Shown one piece after another: positions 25,663-34,350 of a DNA stretch of 53,674 nucleotides. The number at the start of each line of letters is the position of its first letter. The first letter of the stretch is position 1. Both the position numbers and the translations under genes were made by a program. The notes under the pieces are model-generated. The model searched no databases. It had not been told where the DNA came from and saw nothing but the letters and a program-made list of their open reading frames with translations. Origin of the DNA: Syntrophorhabdaceae bacterium PtaU1.Bin034 (GTDB lineage: Bacteria > Desulfobacterota_G > Syntrophorhabdia > Syntrophorhabdales > WCHB1-27); NCBI GenBank assembly GCA_002067405.1, contig MVRP01000009.1:1-53674 (forward strand). Direction: 5' to 3'.

Positions 25663-26472
25663 TCATGCGCCTTCCGGGCCATAACCAAGGGCGAGAGAAA
25701 TTTCATGGGCCGTACGCACCACTGCCGGGACGATTTCCTTTTTAAGGCGTTGAAGGCTTATAGTGAGGGCAGAGCCCGATACATTGATGGCGGCAATCAT
25801 TTTTTGGCTATTGTCACAAATCGGCGCGCCCGCAGCCCTCAGTCCCACCGCAAGTTCCCCATCGCAGATTGTGTACCCTCTTTTTCTGATTGTCGGCAGC
25901 GCCGAACGCAAGGTTTTCTGGTCGGTGACAGTGCGGGGTGCATAAGCTTTCAACTCGGCTTTTTGGAAGAATCTGTCGAGTTGATCAGCCGTCAAACTTG
26001 ACAGAAGGACTTTGCCGACGGTAGTGCAATGGGCCGGCAGGTGAGACCCGCTGTCAAGAATGAGCCCGACAATTGCCCTGTTTCTGACCCTGTCGACGTA
26101 GATTACGTTCGTGCCGTGCAATACGCACAGGCTCACCGTCTCATTCACTTCTTGGGCCAGCCTTTCAAGGTATGGTCTCACCACCTGGCGCAGCTCGAGA
26201 CCGTTGATCGCGGTAAATCCGAGTTGGAGAACTTTAAGGGAAGGGCGGTAGCGGCGCGTTGTGGGATCGCGCTCAAGATATCCCATGGTCTCCAGGGTGG
26301 AGAGTACGCGAAAAATCGTGCTCTTATTTACGTTCAAAGATGCAACGATTTCGCTCATGTTGAGGGAGGGATTCTGGGAACTGAAGAGTTCGAGGACCTG
26401 CAGCCCCCGGCCCAATGCTTCGATGTTGTACCGGGATTCCTGCTTTTCTTTTTCGGCAGAAAGTGGTTTCAT
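25663..26472 (-). CDS. IclR-family transcriptional regulator (269 aa)
   Basis: An N-terminal winged helix (about residues 18-80: LGRGLQVLELFSSQNPSLNMSEIVASLNVNKSTIFRVLSTLE) is followed by the IclR effector domain (about 95-265), including HCTTVGKVLLSSL, the AVGLRAAGAPI ligand-pocket strand and AINVSGSALTISL. IclR proteins bind palindromes as dimers or tetramers and respond to small carboxylates or aromatic acids. The gene is in the same direction as, and just upstream of, the TAXI/TRAP/CoA-transferase operon, so it probably controls it in response to the transported acid or its CoA ester. AAGG lies about 10 bases before ATG 26472. A consensus -35 and a small dyad (26506-26543) precede it. Confidence 0.92.
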   Translation of the reverse strand: MKPLSAEKEKQESRYNIEALGRGLQVLELFSSQNPSLNMSEIVASLNVNKSTIFRVLSTLETMGYLERDPTTRRYRPSLKVLQLGFTAINGLELRQVVRPYLERLAQEVNETVSLCVLHGTNVIYVDRVRNRAIVGLILDSGSHLPAHCTTVGKVLLSSLTADQLDRFFQKAELKAYAPRTVTDQKTLRSALPTIRKRGYTICDGELAVGLRAAGAPICDNSQKMIAAINVSGSALTISLQRLKKEIVPAVVRTAHEISLALGYGPEGA

Positions 26473-26505
26473 CTAGTCAAACCTTGTTCTTCTCACTGAT
26501 ACCAC

Positions 26506-26543
26506 GTTATCCTTCTCCGGAAACTTTGTCAAGCAAATTTTGC
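26506..26543 (-). promoter_or_regulatory. iclR promoter with a small dyad
   Basis: On the minus strand TTGACA lies at 26532-26527 and GATAAC (4 of 6) at 26511-26506, spacer 15. Just upstream of the -35 is GCAAA-T-TTTGC (26533-26543), a possible autoregulatory site. Larger arms CCTTCTCCG (26511-26519) and CGGAGAAGG (26550-26558) enclose the whole promoter. Confidence 0.45.
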
Positions 26544-26644
26544 GTGAGTCGGAGAAGGGTGACCGCATCAATACCAAAGGATACCGGATCAGGCCGAAGT
26601 GAGGCTGTTAACGGTGTTAATTGTTGACAGGCAACCTAATAAAA

Positions 26645-28108
26645 CTACAAAAAGAACAGCAGCCAGATAACAAAGAAAATCGGCAGAAGAACGGGAATCG
26701 AGTACCTGAACATGTAGCCGAAGAACGACGGCATCTTCACATTGGCCTGCTCGGCAATGGACTTGACCATGAAATTGGGACCGTTGCCGATGTAAGTATT
26801 GGCGCCAAACATAACAGCCGCGGCCGATATAGCGAGTACATATTTCCAGGAAGACGGAGACAATTGAACAGCGCCCGTGCTCAAGCAGGATGCGAGGCTG
26901 CTCAATTCCTGAGGGGTCGCAGAACCCAAAAGTGCCTTAATGTGGGTAACATTGTCGACGTTGAGTCCATGGAGCCCTGATGCCAGGCTGAGAAAATTGA
27001 GGTACGTGGGAGCATTGTCAAGAAAGCTTGACAGTATGCCGGAACCCCAGTAGAACTGTCCGGGCTCGGTCACGCCTAAAACACCGGCGTTTACCTCAAG
27101 CCAGTCCATCACCGGCGTCATAGTGGCAAAAATGCCTGCGAAGAGAATCGCTACCTCCTTTACCGGCGCAAAGCAAAAATCGTTTTTATGATGCACATCG
27201 TGGTGCGTGGTAAGGCAGCTTGCGACAGCGGCAAAGATCATCACTACTTCTCTGGTCGGCGAAGGAATGAAAACAGCGCCGAGAATTACTGCGAGGAACA
27301 AGAGGTTGGCCAACCCTCCTACTGAAACATCTTCTCCGGCCTCCTCGATCTCGTGCTCCATTTGGTCCGGAAGCTTCCGGAAGTTGTGTCTGTCTACAAA
27401 ATAGAAGACGAGCAGGACCAGACCGACCGATAGCGCCCAAATCGGCCAAATGCGCGTAATCACCCAGAAAAAAGGGATGCCTTTGAGATATCCGAGAAAA
27501 AGGGGCGGATCGCCGATCGGTGTGAGCATACCGCCGATATTGGAAACGACAAATATGAAGAACACAATATGGTAACCGGAAAGCCTGTACTTGTTGACCC
27601 TTATATAGGGCCGGATAAGCGCCATAGAGGCGCCCGTGGTCCCGAGGAGATTCGCGACCACTGCGCCTATCGCCAAAAGAAGCGTATTTGCGATCGGGGT
27701 GGAACGCCCCTTGATCCGTATGAAGATCCCGCCGGAGACCACAAAGAGTGATCCGATGAGGGCCATAAAGCTGAAGTACTCGTGAGCGCTCTGAATCATT
27801 CGGGGACCGTTTGCCGAAAAGAAAAAGTAATAGGCCACCGCGACGGCCGCGAGGCCAAAAGAAACCCAGGGGTAATTGCGTTCCCACCAATGGGCGCTGA
27901 TAAAGGGTACAATAGCGATGGAGAGAAGGAGGAGGATAAAAGGCAACGTCATCAGCACCGGGATCGGGCCGGCACAGGGGCCGGTCGGCAGTTTGTGGAG
28001 ACCAAAAGCGATAAAGATGACAAAGACAACAATGGCTGCGAGTCCGCTCTTGCTGATCCTGTACATTCTCGACGGCTGCGTCGTCGTACCGCAGGTATGG
28101 CTATCCAC
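26645..28108 (-). CDS. Putative Na+/H+ antiporter, NhaD/CitT superfamily (about 487 aa)
   Basis: A polytopic membrane protein with about a dozen hydrophobic helices. Motifs of the ion-transporter superfamily are visible: NLLGTTGASMALIRPYI, SNIGGMLTPIGDPPLFLGYLKGIPF (the discontinuous-helix region), LSSFLDNAPTYLNFL and the second repeat FGANTYIGNGPNFMVKSIAE. These match the group annotated as sodium:proton antiporters or citrate transporters; substrate cannot be settled from sequence. The start is GTG 28108, with AGGAG 8 bases upstream. GTG 28114 is too close to that site. It follows the P-type ATPase by 79 bases on the same strand, so the two probably form a cation-homeostasis operon. Confidence 0.82.
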   Translation of the reverse strand: MDSHTCGTTTQPSRMYRISKSGLAAIVVFVIFIAFGLHKLPTGPCAGPIPVLMTLPFILLLLSIAIVPFISAHWWERNYPWVSFGLAAVAVAYYFFFSANGPRMIQSAHEYFSFMALIGSLFVVSGGIFIRIKGRSTPIANTLLLAIGAVVANLLGTTGASMALIRPYIRVNKYRLSGYHIVFFIFVVSNIGGMLTPIGDPPLFLGYLKGIPFFWVITRIWPIWALSVGLVLLVFYFVDRHNFRKLPDQMEHEIEEAGEDVSVGGLANLLFLAVILGAVFIPSPTREVVMIFAAVASCLTTHHDVHHKNDFCFAPVKEVAILFAGIFATMTPVMDWLEVNAGVLGVTEPGQFYWGSGILSSFLDNAPTYLNFLSLASGLHGLNVDNVTHIKALLGSATPQELSSLASCLSTGAVQLSPSSWKYVLAISAAAVMFGANTYIGNGPNFMVKSIAEQANVKMPSFFGYMFRYSIPVLLPIFFVIWLLFFL

Positions 28109-28187
28109 TGGCACGTCTCCTTTCTTAAGGTTTCGTATGGTCTCTGCTTCTTGCGGAAGCAGGCATTTTCACCAGGAGAATATTATC

Positions 28188-30995
28188 CTATACCGCTTTG
28201 TTTAACCTCGCGTGCCTTCTCAAAAATACCTTCGTGACTTCAGCTGATGCAGCAGGAGCAAATACAAAGGGGATCACCACCAGCCAGTCTGTAAGGTTGA
28301 GCGGCACCGTGTCGAAGAAGGGCTGAAGGAAAGGCAAATAGACCAGCATCACGACAATCAGTGTAGAGCCCGTTACGGCCCAGACCATGGGCATATTGCT
28401 GCGGAAGCCGATGGAGAATATGCTGTGACGTTGCGAACGGGCCGCAAAAGCCATGGGAAGCTGCGACAGGCTGAGGCAGACAAAAGCAACCGTCTGTGCA
28501 TGATCAACGTGTCCCGAGTAGTGGCCGAGCGCCCAGTAGTAGGCGACAAGCACCGAGATGGTCATCACGATACCCTGAACCATGGTCCCGATCATCATTT
28601 CAGAATTGATAACCGGTTCTTTCGTCGGTCTCGGCGGTTGCGTCATAATGTCCGGGTCCCCCTTCTCCAGGCCTAAGGCGAGCGCAGGGGCGCCGTCGGT
28701 GACGAGGTTGAGCACCAAAAGCTGGACAGGCCTCAGAGGAACGGGAAAACCCAGGAGCATGGCGAAGAAGATGATAAGTATCTCACCTATGTTGCAGGAG
28801 ATCAGGTAGTACACGAACTTACGTATATTGGCGTAGATTATCCTTCCCTCTTCGATCGCGGAGACAATGCTCGCAAAGTTGTCGTCCGTGAGGACCATAT
28901 CGGCCGTCTCCTTCGAAACGTCCGTACCCGTAATGCCCATTGCAACGCCTATGTTTGCCCGTTTCAGTGCAGGGGCATCGTTTACGCCGTCGCCGGTCAT
29001 TGCCACTACATGACCACGGGCCTTGAAGGCATCCACAATTCGCGTCTTGTGCTGTGGCGAGACCCGGCAGCATGCGTCGAGATTGTCAATCATCGCGACA
29101 AGATCCTCATCGCTTATTTTGTCCAGTTCTTCGCCGCTGAGGACTATTCCGCCGGGCGTCAGCAGGCCTATCTCTCGCGCGATCGCCACCGCCGTATCCT
29201 TATAGTCGCCCGTTACCATGACGCTCTTAAGACCTGCCCCCTTGGCGATCTTTACCGCCTCCTTGACTTCCGGCCTGGCAGGGTCGATCATGCCGAGCAG
29301 GCCGACAAAAGTGAGTCTGTTCTCCACTGCCTCACAACTGCAGTCATCGGGCAGACGTTCCATGGGGCGATACGCCACGCCCAACACGCGCAGCGCGCTC
29401 TGTGCCATTTCCCGGTTGGCGGACAGGACCTGAGAACGCATTTCATCCGTAAGCGGGATGGCCTTCCCGTTTTCGAGGATACAATCCGAAAGACTCAGCA
29501 TTATGTCCGGCGCACCCTTCACAAAGGCGACGACAGGAGGAAACTCGCAGATATGGTTGGACCCATGGTTTTGGGTCACATGAATAGTCGTCATCCTCTT
29601 CCGGTCCGAATCGAAAGGTATTTCCATCCTTCTTGGCATGGTCTTCTCGAGGTCCGAACGCCAAAGGCCGCATTTCGCAGCTGCCACCACCATTGATCCC
29701 TCGGTCGGATCGCCGATCATGCGCCAGCCGTTGCCTTTGTCCTCCTCGTTCGGTTCGAGCCGCGCATCATTGCAAAGGAGACTGCCGTGAAGCAGAAATG
29801 CCACGTCCGTGTCCTGTCTTGGATCAAAAGGGCCGTGCTCGAGCGAGAATTTGCCCACAGGGTTGTACCCCTCTCCGGTAACCCGGAAAGTCTTCCCCCC
29901 GGTCCATCCCTGCACAACAGTCATCTCGTTCTGGGTCAGGGTGCCTGTCTTGTCCGAACAGATGACCGTTGCACACCCAAGCGTTTCGACGGCAGGCAGC
30001 TTTCTGATCAGCGCATGGCGCTTAATCATCTTCTGCATACCGAGGGCGAGACAGATGGTGACAACAGCGGGAAGTCCCTCGGGCACCGCCGCAATGGCAA
30101 GGCTGACCGCTGTCATGAAAAGCTCAATGATATCTTTCTTCTCGGCCAAAAGGTAGGCAAGAAAGCCTTTACTGAAAATAGTGCTGATGTGCGTGTCGCG
30201 CACCAGTCCATATATGAAGATCACTGCACAGATACCAAGGGCCGCGATGCCGAGCCACTTGGCGAGCTGGTTCAGTTTGCCCTGCAACGGGGTTGCTTCA
30301 TCCTCGTAAGACTGCAGCATTTCTGCGATGTGGCCGATCTGCGTATTCATCCCGGTTGCCGTCACCAGGCCTTTTCCTCGCCCGTAGGTCACGAGAGTGC
30401 TCATGAAACCCGAGTTCCTGCGGTCGCCCAAAGGCGCTTCCTTGTCCAGCACCAGCCCCGCGTCCTTGTCGACCGGCACCGATTCACCTGTCAAAGAAGC
30501 CTCTTCAATTTTCAGGTTGACACTCTCCACAAGACGGATATCTGCAGGAACATAATTTCCTGCTTCTATCAGGACAATGTCACCGAGGACAAGCTGACTG
30601 GACGGTATGGTAACCTGATGTCCGTCCCGAATCACCTGAGCGTTCGGAGCGGCCATCTTTTTAAGTGCAGCAAGCGCCTGTTCCGCCTTCGACTCCTGGA
30701 CGACGCCTACTATTGCGTTGAGTATGACGATTACCGCGATTGCTATCGTGTCAATCCATTCACCAAGCAGCAGAGAGACCAAAGCTGCGATGATGAGGAT
30801 GATTACCAGGAAATTGTTGAACTGAGCAAGGAGCATGGAGAGGAAGCCGGGGCGCGGTCGCTCCCTGAGCTCATTCGGCCCGTAAGTGGTGATTCTTTCC
30901 GAAGCATGGGTTTGGCTCAGCCCCAGCGCAAGATTTGAGCCGAACTCCTTTTCCGACTGTTCGATTGACATGGCGTGAGCATGGTTAACGTGCAT
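28188..30995 (-). CDS. P2A-type calcium-transporting P-type ATPase (935 aa)
   Basis: This is an ATP-driven cation pump in the inner membrane. Domains in order: N-terminal cation-ATPase domain, M1-M2, actuator with TGES at 169-172, M3-M4 with PEGL at 305-308, phosphorylation motif DKTGT with D348, nucleotide domain, hinge [11 protein letters not shown], and M5-M10. Residues of SERCA calcium site II are kept: E306 in M4, N and E in SCNIGEI (M5), and N, T, D in LNLVTDGAP (M6). This favours calcium, possibly manganese, over H+ or Na+/K+. TAGGAGG lies 7 bases before ATG 30995. An antiporter gene follows in the same direction. The 382-bp stretch upstream (30996-31377) holds a weak promoter and the terminator of the next operon. 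Confidence 0.93.
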   Translation of the reverse strand: MHVNHAHAMSIEQSEKEFGSNLALGLSQTHASERITTYGPNELRERPRPGFLSMLLAQFNNFLVIILIIAALVSLLLGEWIDTIAIAVIVILNAIVGVVQESKAEQALAALKKMAAPNAQVIRDGHQVTIPSSQLVLGDIVLIEAGNYVPADIRLVESVNLKIEEASLTGESVPVDKDAGLVLDKEAPLGDRRNSGFMSTLVTYGRGKGLVTATGMNTQIGHIAEMLQSYEDEATPLQGKLNQLAKWLGIAALGICAVIFIYGLVRDTHISTIFSKGFLAYLLAEKKDIIELFMTAVSLAIAAVPEGLPAVVTICLALGMQKMIKRHALIRKLPAVETLGCATVICSDKTGTLTQNEMTVVQGWTGGKTFRVTGEGYNPVGKFSLEHGPFDPRQDTDVAFLLHGSLLCNDARLEPNEEDKGNGWRMIGDPTEGSMVVAAAKCGLWRSDLEKTMPRRMEIPFDSDRKRMTTIHVTQNHGSNHICEFPPVVAFVKGAPDIMLSLSDCILENGKAIPLTDEMRSQVLSANREMAQSALRVLGVAYRPMERLPDDCSCEAVENRLTFVGLLGMIDPARPEVKEAVKIAKGAGLKSVMVTGDYKDTAVAIAREIGLLTPGGIVLSGEELDKISDEDLVAMIDNLDACCRVSPQHKTRIVDAFKARGHVVAMTGDGVNDAPALKRANIGVAMGITGTDVSKETADMVLTDDNFASIVSAIEEGRIIYANIRKFVYYLISCNIGEILIIFFAMLLGFPVPLRPVQLLVLNLVTDGAPALALGLEKGDPDIMTQPPRPTKEPVINSEMMIGTMVQGIVMTISVLVAYYWALGHYSGHVDHAQTVAFVCLSLSQLPMAFAARSQRHSIFSIGFRSNMPMVWAVTGSTLIVVMLVYLPFLQPFFDTVPLNLTDWLVVIPFVFAPAASAEVTKVFLRRHARLNKAV

Positions 30996-31108
30996 TTGTG
31001 TGCCTCCTAAGATACCGCTAAAAGCTGAGCAAACGGCCAGACCAACGATCCCGGAGTAACGAAGGGAAGCGTCATCTGCATGACAGCAGGGCGGAAAAGA
31101 TCTTAAGT

Positions 31109-31137
31109 AAACTATTGAAATACGGCCCGCTTGTCAA
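31109..31137 (-). promoter_or_regulatory. Possible promoter of the calcium ATPase operon
   Basis: On the minus strand a consensus TTGACA at 31137-31132, a 17-base spacer and TAGTTT at 31114-31109 (only 3 of 6). The leader would be about 105 bases. Confidence 0.35.
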
Positions 31138-31329
31138 GACCTAAAAAACCGTTGCGGCACAAGAGAAAATGATGGATACAGGGTTGCGGCCAGGTCGAAA
31201 AACGGCAAAACGGACACAAATTGGAAAAATGTGTCAATCAGGAATACCCTGAGTACCGCCTTCGAAAATCCTGATATCATGATCAGGCAAAGGAGGAATA
31301 GAGAGGGAAAAAGCACTGGGCAGCACGTG

Positions 31330-31357
31330 AAAAAAGGGCCGACGACTGTCGGCCCTT
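31330..31357 (-). terminator. Intrinsic terminator after the activator gene
   Basis: Read on the minus strand, AAGGGCCGAC pairs perfectly with GTCGGCCCTT across a 4-base loop and runs into six T residues (31335-31330). It begins 21 bases after the HgdC-like stop and closes the acyl-CoA dehydrogenase operon. Confidence 0.9.
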
Positions 31358-31377
31358 AGAGCGGGAATACAATTTGA

Positions 31378-32157
31378 TTAGGTGATCTTTTCGAGCGCAA
31401 GGAGCGCTGCACCCAGTGCACCGACGACCTGAGGTTCCGGAGGAATCCTGATGCTTGTGCCCATGGCATTTTCCAGGGCCCGCACCACGCCGATGTTCTT
31501 GGCCACGCCGCCCGCAAGGACAACCCCTTGTTCTACGCCTCCGAGCCGATTGACAAGGCCCATAGTCCTGTCGGCGATCGCACGGTGAATACCGTAAAGT
31601 ATGTCCTCCAGTTCTTCTCCTTCGCTGACCAGTGATATTACTTCCGATTCGGCGAAGACGGTGCAAATACTGCTTATCGTCAAATCCTTCTTGTGGTTGA
31701 GCGACAGCTCGCCTATCTTGTCGAGGTCCACTTTAAGGGCATTGGCCATTACCTCTATGAATCTTCCAGTACCGGCTGCGCACTTGTCGTTCATCTCGAA
31801 TTCGACAACCCGTCCCTCACCGTCAATCCTGATTGCCTTTGTGTCTTGTCCGCCGATGTCAATGACGGTTCTTGCTTCCGGAAAAAGATGATTGACTCCC
31901 TTTGCGATACAGGTTATCTCGGTCACCGCTTCCTTGGCCGAAGCGGCTCTCCGCCTTCCGCAGCCTGTTGCCACGACATAAGACAGCTCCGAACGATTCT
32001 TTCCCGGTTCTGCCAGGACCTTGTCGAGCGCGAACTCGGCTGTTTTGCGGGAATCTGCCCCCGTTTGAAGTATGGTATAACCAAGGATGCCCTTCTCCTT
32101 GTCGAAGAGAAGGGCATCCGTCGTAATCGAGCCTATATCTATTCCTGCGACCACCAT
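31378..32157 (-). CDS. 2-hydroxyacyl-CoA dehydratase activator (HgdC/BcrA-type ATPase, 259 aa)
   Basis: An ASKHA-fold ATPase that, as a dimer sharing one 4Fe-4S cluster, pushes a low-potential electron into a dehydratase or benzoyl-CoA-type reductase. The ATP-binding opening GIDIGSITTDALL and the phosphate-2 motif VIDIGGQDTKAI are present. Cluster cysteines C126 (NDKCAAGTGRF) and C165 (SSICTVFAESE) are 39 apart, as in Acidaminococcus HgdC. No dehydratase or reductase subunits are nearby. It begins 5 bases after the biotin-carrier stop with a weak ribosome site, so it is probably translationally coupled. Gene order with acyl-CoA dehydrogenase and a biotin carrier suggests glutaryl/glutaconyl-type or aromatic acid metabolism. 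It could also serve a benzoyl-CoA reductase. Confidence 0.9.
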   Translation of the reverse strand: MVVAGIDIGSITTDALLFDKEKGILGYTILQTGADSRKTAEFALDKVLAEPGKNRSELSYVVATGCGRRRAASAKEAVTEITCIAKGVNHLFPEARTVIDIGGQDTKAIRIDGEGRVVEFEMNDKCAAGTGRFIEVMANALKVDLDKIGELSLNHKKDLTISSICTVFAESEVISLVSEGEELEDILYGIHRAIADRTMGLVNRLGGVEQGVVLAGGVAKNIGVVRALENAMGTSIRIPPEPQVVGALGAALLALEKIT

Positions 32158-32162
32158 GGTCG

Positions 32163-32378
32163 TTACTCTATTATCGCCAGCACTTGATCGGCATCAACTT
32201 CCTGTCCTGCCGAAACGAGTATCTCCTTTATCACGCCGCCGGTCGGAGCTGGAATAGGCATTTCCATCTTCATTGCTTCAAGGGTCGCTATCTGATCGTC
32301 TTCGGCAACTTTATCGCCCACCTTGCACAGTACGTTAACTATCTTTCCAACCATGGGGACTGTTACTTCAGTAGCCAT
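32163..32378 (-). CDS. Stand-alone biotin carrier domain protein (71 aa)
   Basis: The entire protein is one biotinyl domain. The biotin-accepting lysine lies in EAMKME, and the hairpin partner PAPTGGVIKEI follows as in decarboxylase and acyl-CoA carboxylase carriers. The missing Pro/Ala-rich linker distinguishes it from typical GcdC. Such small carriers work with a carboxyltransferase plus either biotin carboxylase or a Na+-pumping decarboxylase; neither is in the window. AAGGAGG sits 6 bases before ATG 32378. It lies 12 bases after the acyl-CoA dehydrogenase stop and 5 bases before the activator, so all three share one message. Confidence 0.92.
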   Translation of the reverse strand: MATEVTVPMVGKIVNVLCKVGDKVAEDDQIATLEAMKMEMPIPAPTGGVIKEILVSAGQEVDADQVLAIIE

Positions 32379-32390
32379 TCTTCTTCCTCC

Positions 32391-33548
32391 TTAGCTTTTT
32401 CTGTATCCCAAAGCAAATTGGGCAATAATCATCTTCTGGACATTGGATGTGCCCTCAACGATCTGGTACGATTTCGCATCTCTGAGGTATCTCTCAACCG
32501 GGTACTCGGAAGAGAAACCATAGGAACCAAATATCTTGACTGCTTCAGACGCGCAGAAATTTGCAGACTCTGCAGCGTAGTACTTCGCCATCGACGTTTC
32601 CAGGGTATTGTTGATCCCCTGGTCCTTCTGCCAGGCGGCCTTCAGCACGAGAAGCTTCGCGGCTTCATGCTCTACGGACATTCTGCCGATCTGCTCCTGG
32701 ATCATCTGGAACTGACCGATAGGCTGGCCGAACTGCTCTCTCTCGTTGGAGTACTTCACTGCCTCGTCAATGCAAGCCTGCGCTACACCGATGGCCCTTG
32801 CGGCTGAGCTGAGCCGTGTGAAATTCAGCATGGTCATACAGATCTGGAAACCCTGGCCGAGCTTTCCAAGAAGTGCGGTCTTGGGGATCTTGGCTTCTTC
32901 GAAGAAGATCTCACCTGTAGGGGCGCAGTGAAGGCCGAGTTTCGTGGTGATTGCCCTCTGAGTGACGCCCGGGGTGTTGAAATCGATGAAGAAGGCGGAC
33001 ATTCCTTTGTGTTTTGCAGCCTTATCGGTCATTGCATAAACAACCCCGCAGCCGCAGTAGGGAACGCCGGAAATCCAGGTTTTGGTCCCGTTAAGAATGA
33101 AACCGTCGTCGACCTCTGTTGCGGTTGTTCTCATGCTCGCAACATCGGAACCGGAATTCGGCTCTGTAATAGCGAAGCATCCACCGCTCGTTCCGGCTAT
33201 CAAACCCGGAAGGAACTGCTCCTGCTGGGCTTCGTTACCGAACTTGAGCAGCACATTCTGAGGACCGTTCATCTGAAGATTGAAGGGAAGGCCCCAGGAC
33301 GGGCTAACTCTCGCAAGTTCCGTTGCCATGAGCGTCGCGGCCATGTTGCCTTCTTCGAGTCCAAGCCCGCCGAACTTCTCGGGTGCGAGGCATGCGAACA
33401 TACCCTGATCGCCCATCTTCTTCAACAGCTCGGGGCGATACTTGTGCTCCTTCTCGTCTTCTTCCATTGTGGGTTTGATATTCTTTACTGCAAACTCGTA
33501 TGCCATTTTACGCATTGATTCTAGTTCGTCAGACCACTTAAAATCCAT
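32391..33548 (-). CDS. Acyl-CoA dehydrogenase (385 aa)
   Basis: An FAD enzyme introducing a C2-C3 double bond in an acyl-CoA. The three family regions are present: an N-terminal helical domain (WSDELESMRKMAYEFA), a beta domain with FAITEPNSGSDVASMRTTA and NGTKTWISG, and a C-terminal helical domain with REQFGQPIGQFQMIQ. The probable catalytic base is E365 in VEGTSNVQ. The start at 33548 has AAAGGAG about 9 bases upstream and a strong promoter at 33598-33626. Co-transcription with a biotin carrier and an HgdC-type activator makes a glutaryl-CoA-type substrate attractive, but chain-length specificity cannot be read reliably. It could equally serve butyryl-CoA or a cyclic acyl-CoA. Confidence 0.93.
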   Translation of the reverse strand: MDFKWSDELESMRKMAYEFAVKNIKPTMEEDEKEHKYRPELLKKMGDQGMFACLAPEKFGGLGLEEGNMAATLMATELARVSPSWGLPFNLQMNGPQNVLLKFGNEAQQEQFLPGLIAGTSGGCFAITEPNSGSDVASMRTTATEVDDGFILNGTKTWISGVPYCGCGVVYAMTDKAAKHKGMSAFFIDFNTPGVTQRAITTKLGLHCAPTGEIFFEEAKIPKTALLGKLGQGFQICMTMLNFTRLSSAARAIGVAQACIDEAVKYSNEREQFGQPIGQFQMIQEQIGRMSVEHEAAKLLVLKAAWQKDQGINNTLETSMAKYYAAESANFCASEAVKIFGSYGFSSEYPVERYLRDAKSYQIVEGTSNVQKMIIAQFALGYRKS

Positions 33549-33597
33549 AGATTGTCTCTCCTTTATCCGAATGAATGTGAAACTATTAACAAAAGCT

Positions 33598-33626
33598 ATA
33601 TTAGCAAACGGCATTTTTGATGTCAA
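33598..33626 (-). promoter_or_regulatory. Near-consensus promoter of the acyl-CoA dehydrogenase operon
   Basis: On the minus strand a perfect TTGACA (33626-33621), a 17-base spacer and TAATAT (33603-33598, 4 of 6). The predicted start near 33591 gives a leader of about 43 bases with AAAGGAG before ATG 33548. Confidence 0.65.
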
Positions 33627-33683
33627 GCTAATTCTGGCAAAAACATTGACAATCTATGCGCGAAAAATAAAGGGAAAAGCGTC

Positions 33684-33729
33684 AAAAAACGAAGGCCGTC
33701 CTCCATTCGAACGAGGCTTCAGGATGGCC
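33684..33729 (-). terminator. Probable terminator of the Gly/Tyr/Pro-rich protein gene
   Basis: On the minus strand GGCCATCC (33729-33722) pairs with GGACGGCC (33701-33694) with one wobble, across a 20-base loop. TTCG and then six T residues (33689-33684) follow. It lies 37 bases after the 33766 stop. Confidence 0.5.
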
Positions 33730-33765
33730 CCTGGATGGGGTCGAAGGAACGGGCAGACGGTGCGC

Positions 33766-34179
33766 TTACTGTGCCTTTGGCACCTGCACCCGGTGTTCGT
33801 CCACCCATGTGCCGTCCACCCATTGACCGGGCACGGTGATCCATTCCATTGCATCGGCGGTTGGGTCAGAGCTCGCCGGACTTCGATACTGATCGGTAAG
33901 GGCAGGGTCCGGATACGCATATGCAGGAGGAGGGGCCGCAGGAGGGACATAGACGACCGGTGGCGGAGCATAGACCGGTCCGTAGTAGACAGGCGGAGGA
34001 TAATACCAGGGGCGGTAGAACATCGGTCCCACGTAAACGCGAGGGCCGTGCCAGTACCCGTACCGATGTCCTCCATGATAGCGCCCCCCGCGATGGCCCC
34101 CTTTGCCCGCGTGACTGAAAAGAGGTAAGGACACAATGAGCAGCAGTGAAACAGCGAAGACCAACACGGCTCTTTTCAT
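33766..34179 (-). CDS. Secreted Gly/His/Tyr/Pro-rich protein (137 aa)
   Basis: A clear Sec signal peptide (KRAVLVFAVSLLLIVSLPLFSHA) is followed by a low-complexity mature chain. The first part is rich in Gly, His, Arg and Tyr (GKGGHRGGRYHGGHRYGYWHG); the middle is Pro, Tyr and Val-rich. The C-terminus ends in MEWITVPGQWVDGTWVDEH, a short motif seen in other small exported proteins of anaerobes. The histidine clusters could bind metal. No function can be given. AAGGAG precedes ATG 34179 by 8 bases, and the gene has its own good promoter and terminator, so it is expressed separately from its neighbours. Confidence 0.8.
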   Translation of the reverse strand: MKRAVLVFAVSLLLIVSLPLFSHAGKGGHRGGRYHGGHRYGYWHGPRVYVGPMFYRPWYYPPPVYYGPVYAPPPVVYVPPAAPPPAYAYPDPALTDQYRSPASSDPTADAMEWITVPGQWVDGTWVDEHRVQVPKAQ

Positions 34180-34223
34180 TTACCTTGCTCCTTGACCTTG
34201 ATGAAACATTTGCGTAAGCATCT

Positions 34224-34250
34224 TTTATACCGGGGGACGGTTTTTGTCAA
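34224..34250 (-). promoter_or_regulatory. Promoter of the Gly/Tyr/Pro-rich protein gene
   Basis: On the minus strand TTGACA at 34250-34245 and TATAAA at 34229-34224 (5 of 6). The 15-base spacer is slightly short. The leader would be about 40 bases. Confidence 0.55.
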
Positions 34251-34294
34251 TAGGCCCGAATTGCGGTTTTTACGCCCGGTTTTATGCTGGTTTT

Positions 34295-34324
34295 TTGGTT
34301 CCTCCCGAACGAAAATAGTATAAA
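34295..34324 (+). promoter_or_regulatory. Promoter of the alcohol dehydrogenase gene
   Basis: TATAAA at 34319-34324 (5 of 6) with a weak TTGGTT at 34295-34300, spacer 18. The predicted start near 34331 is just before the AAGGAG ribosome site. It is divergent from the promoter at 34224-34250. Confidence 0.45.
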
Positions 34325-34350
34325 CTTTAAGAAAAAAGGAGAGATAGAAC

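Noticed and set aside
31134..31316. 60-residue hydrophobic frame on the minus strand between the activator and ATPase genes.
   Set aside because: No ribosome site and no family pattern; it lies in a low-complexity AT-rich spacer.
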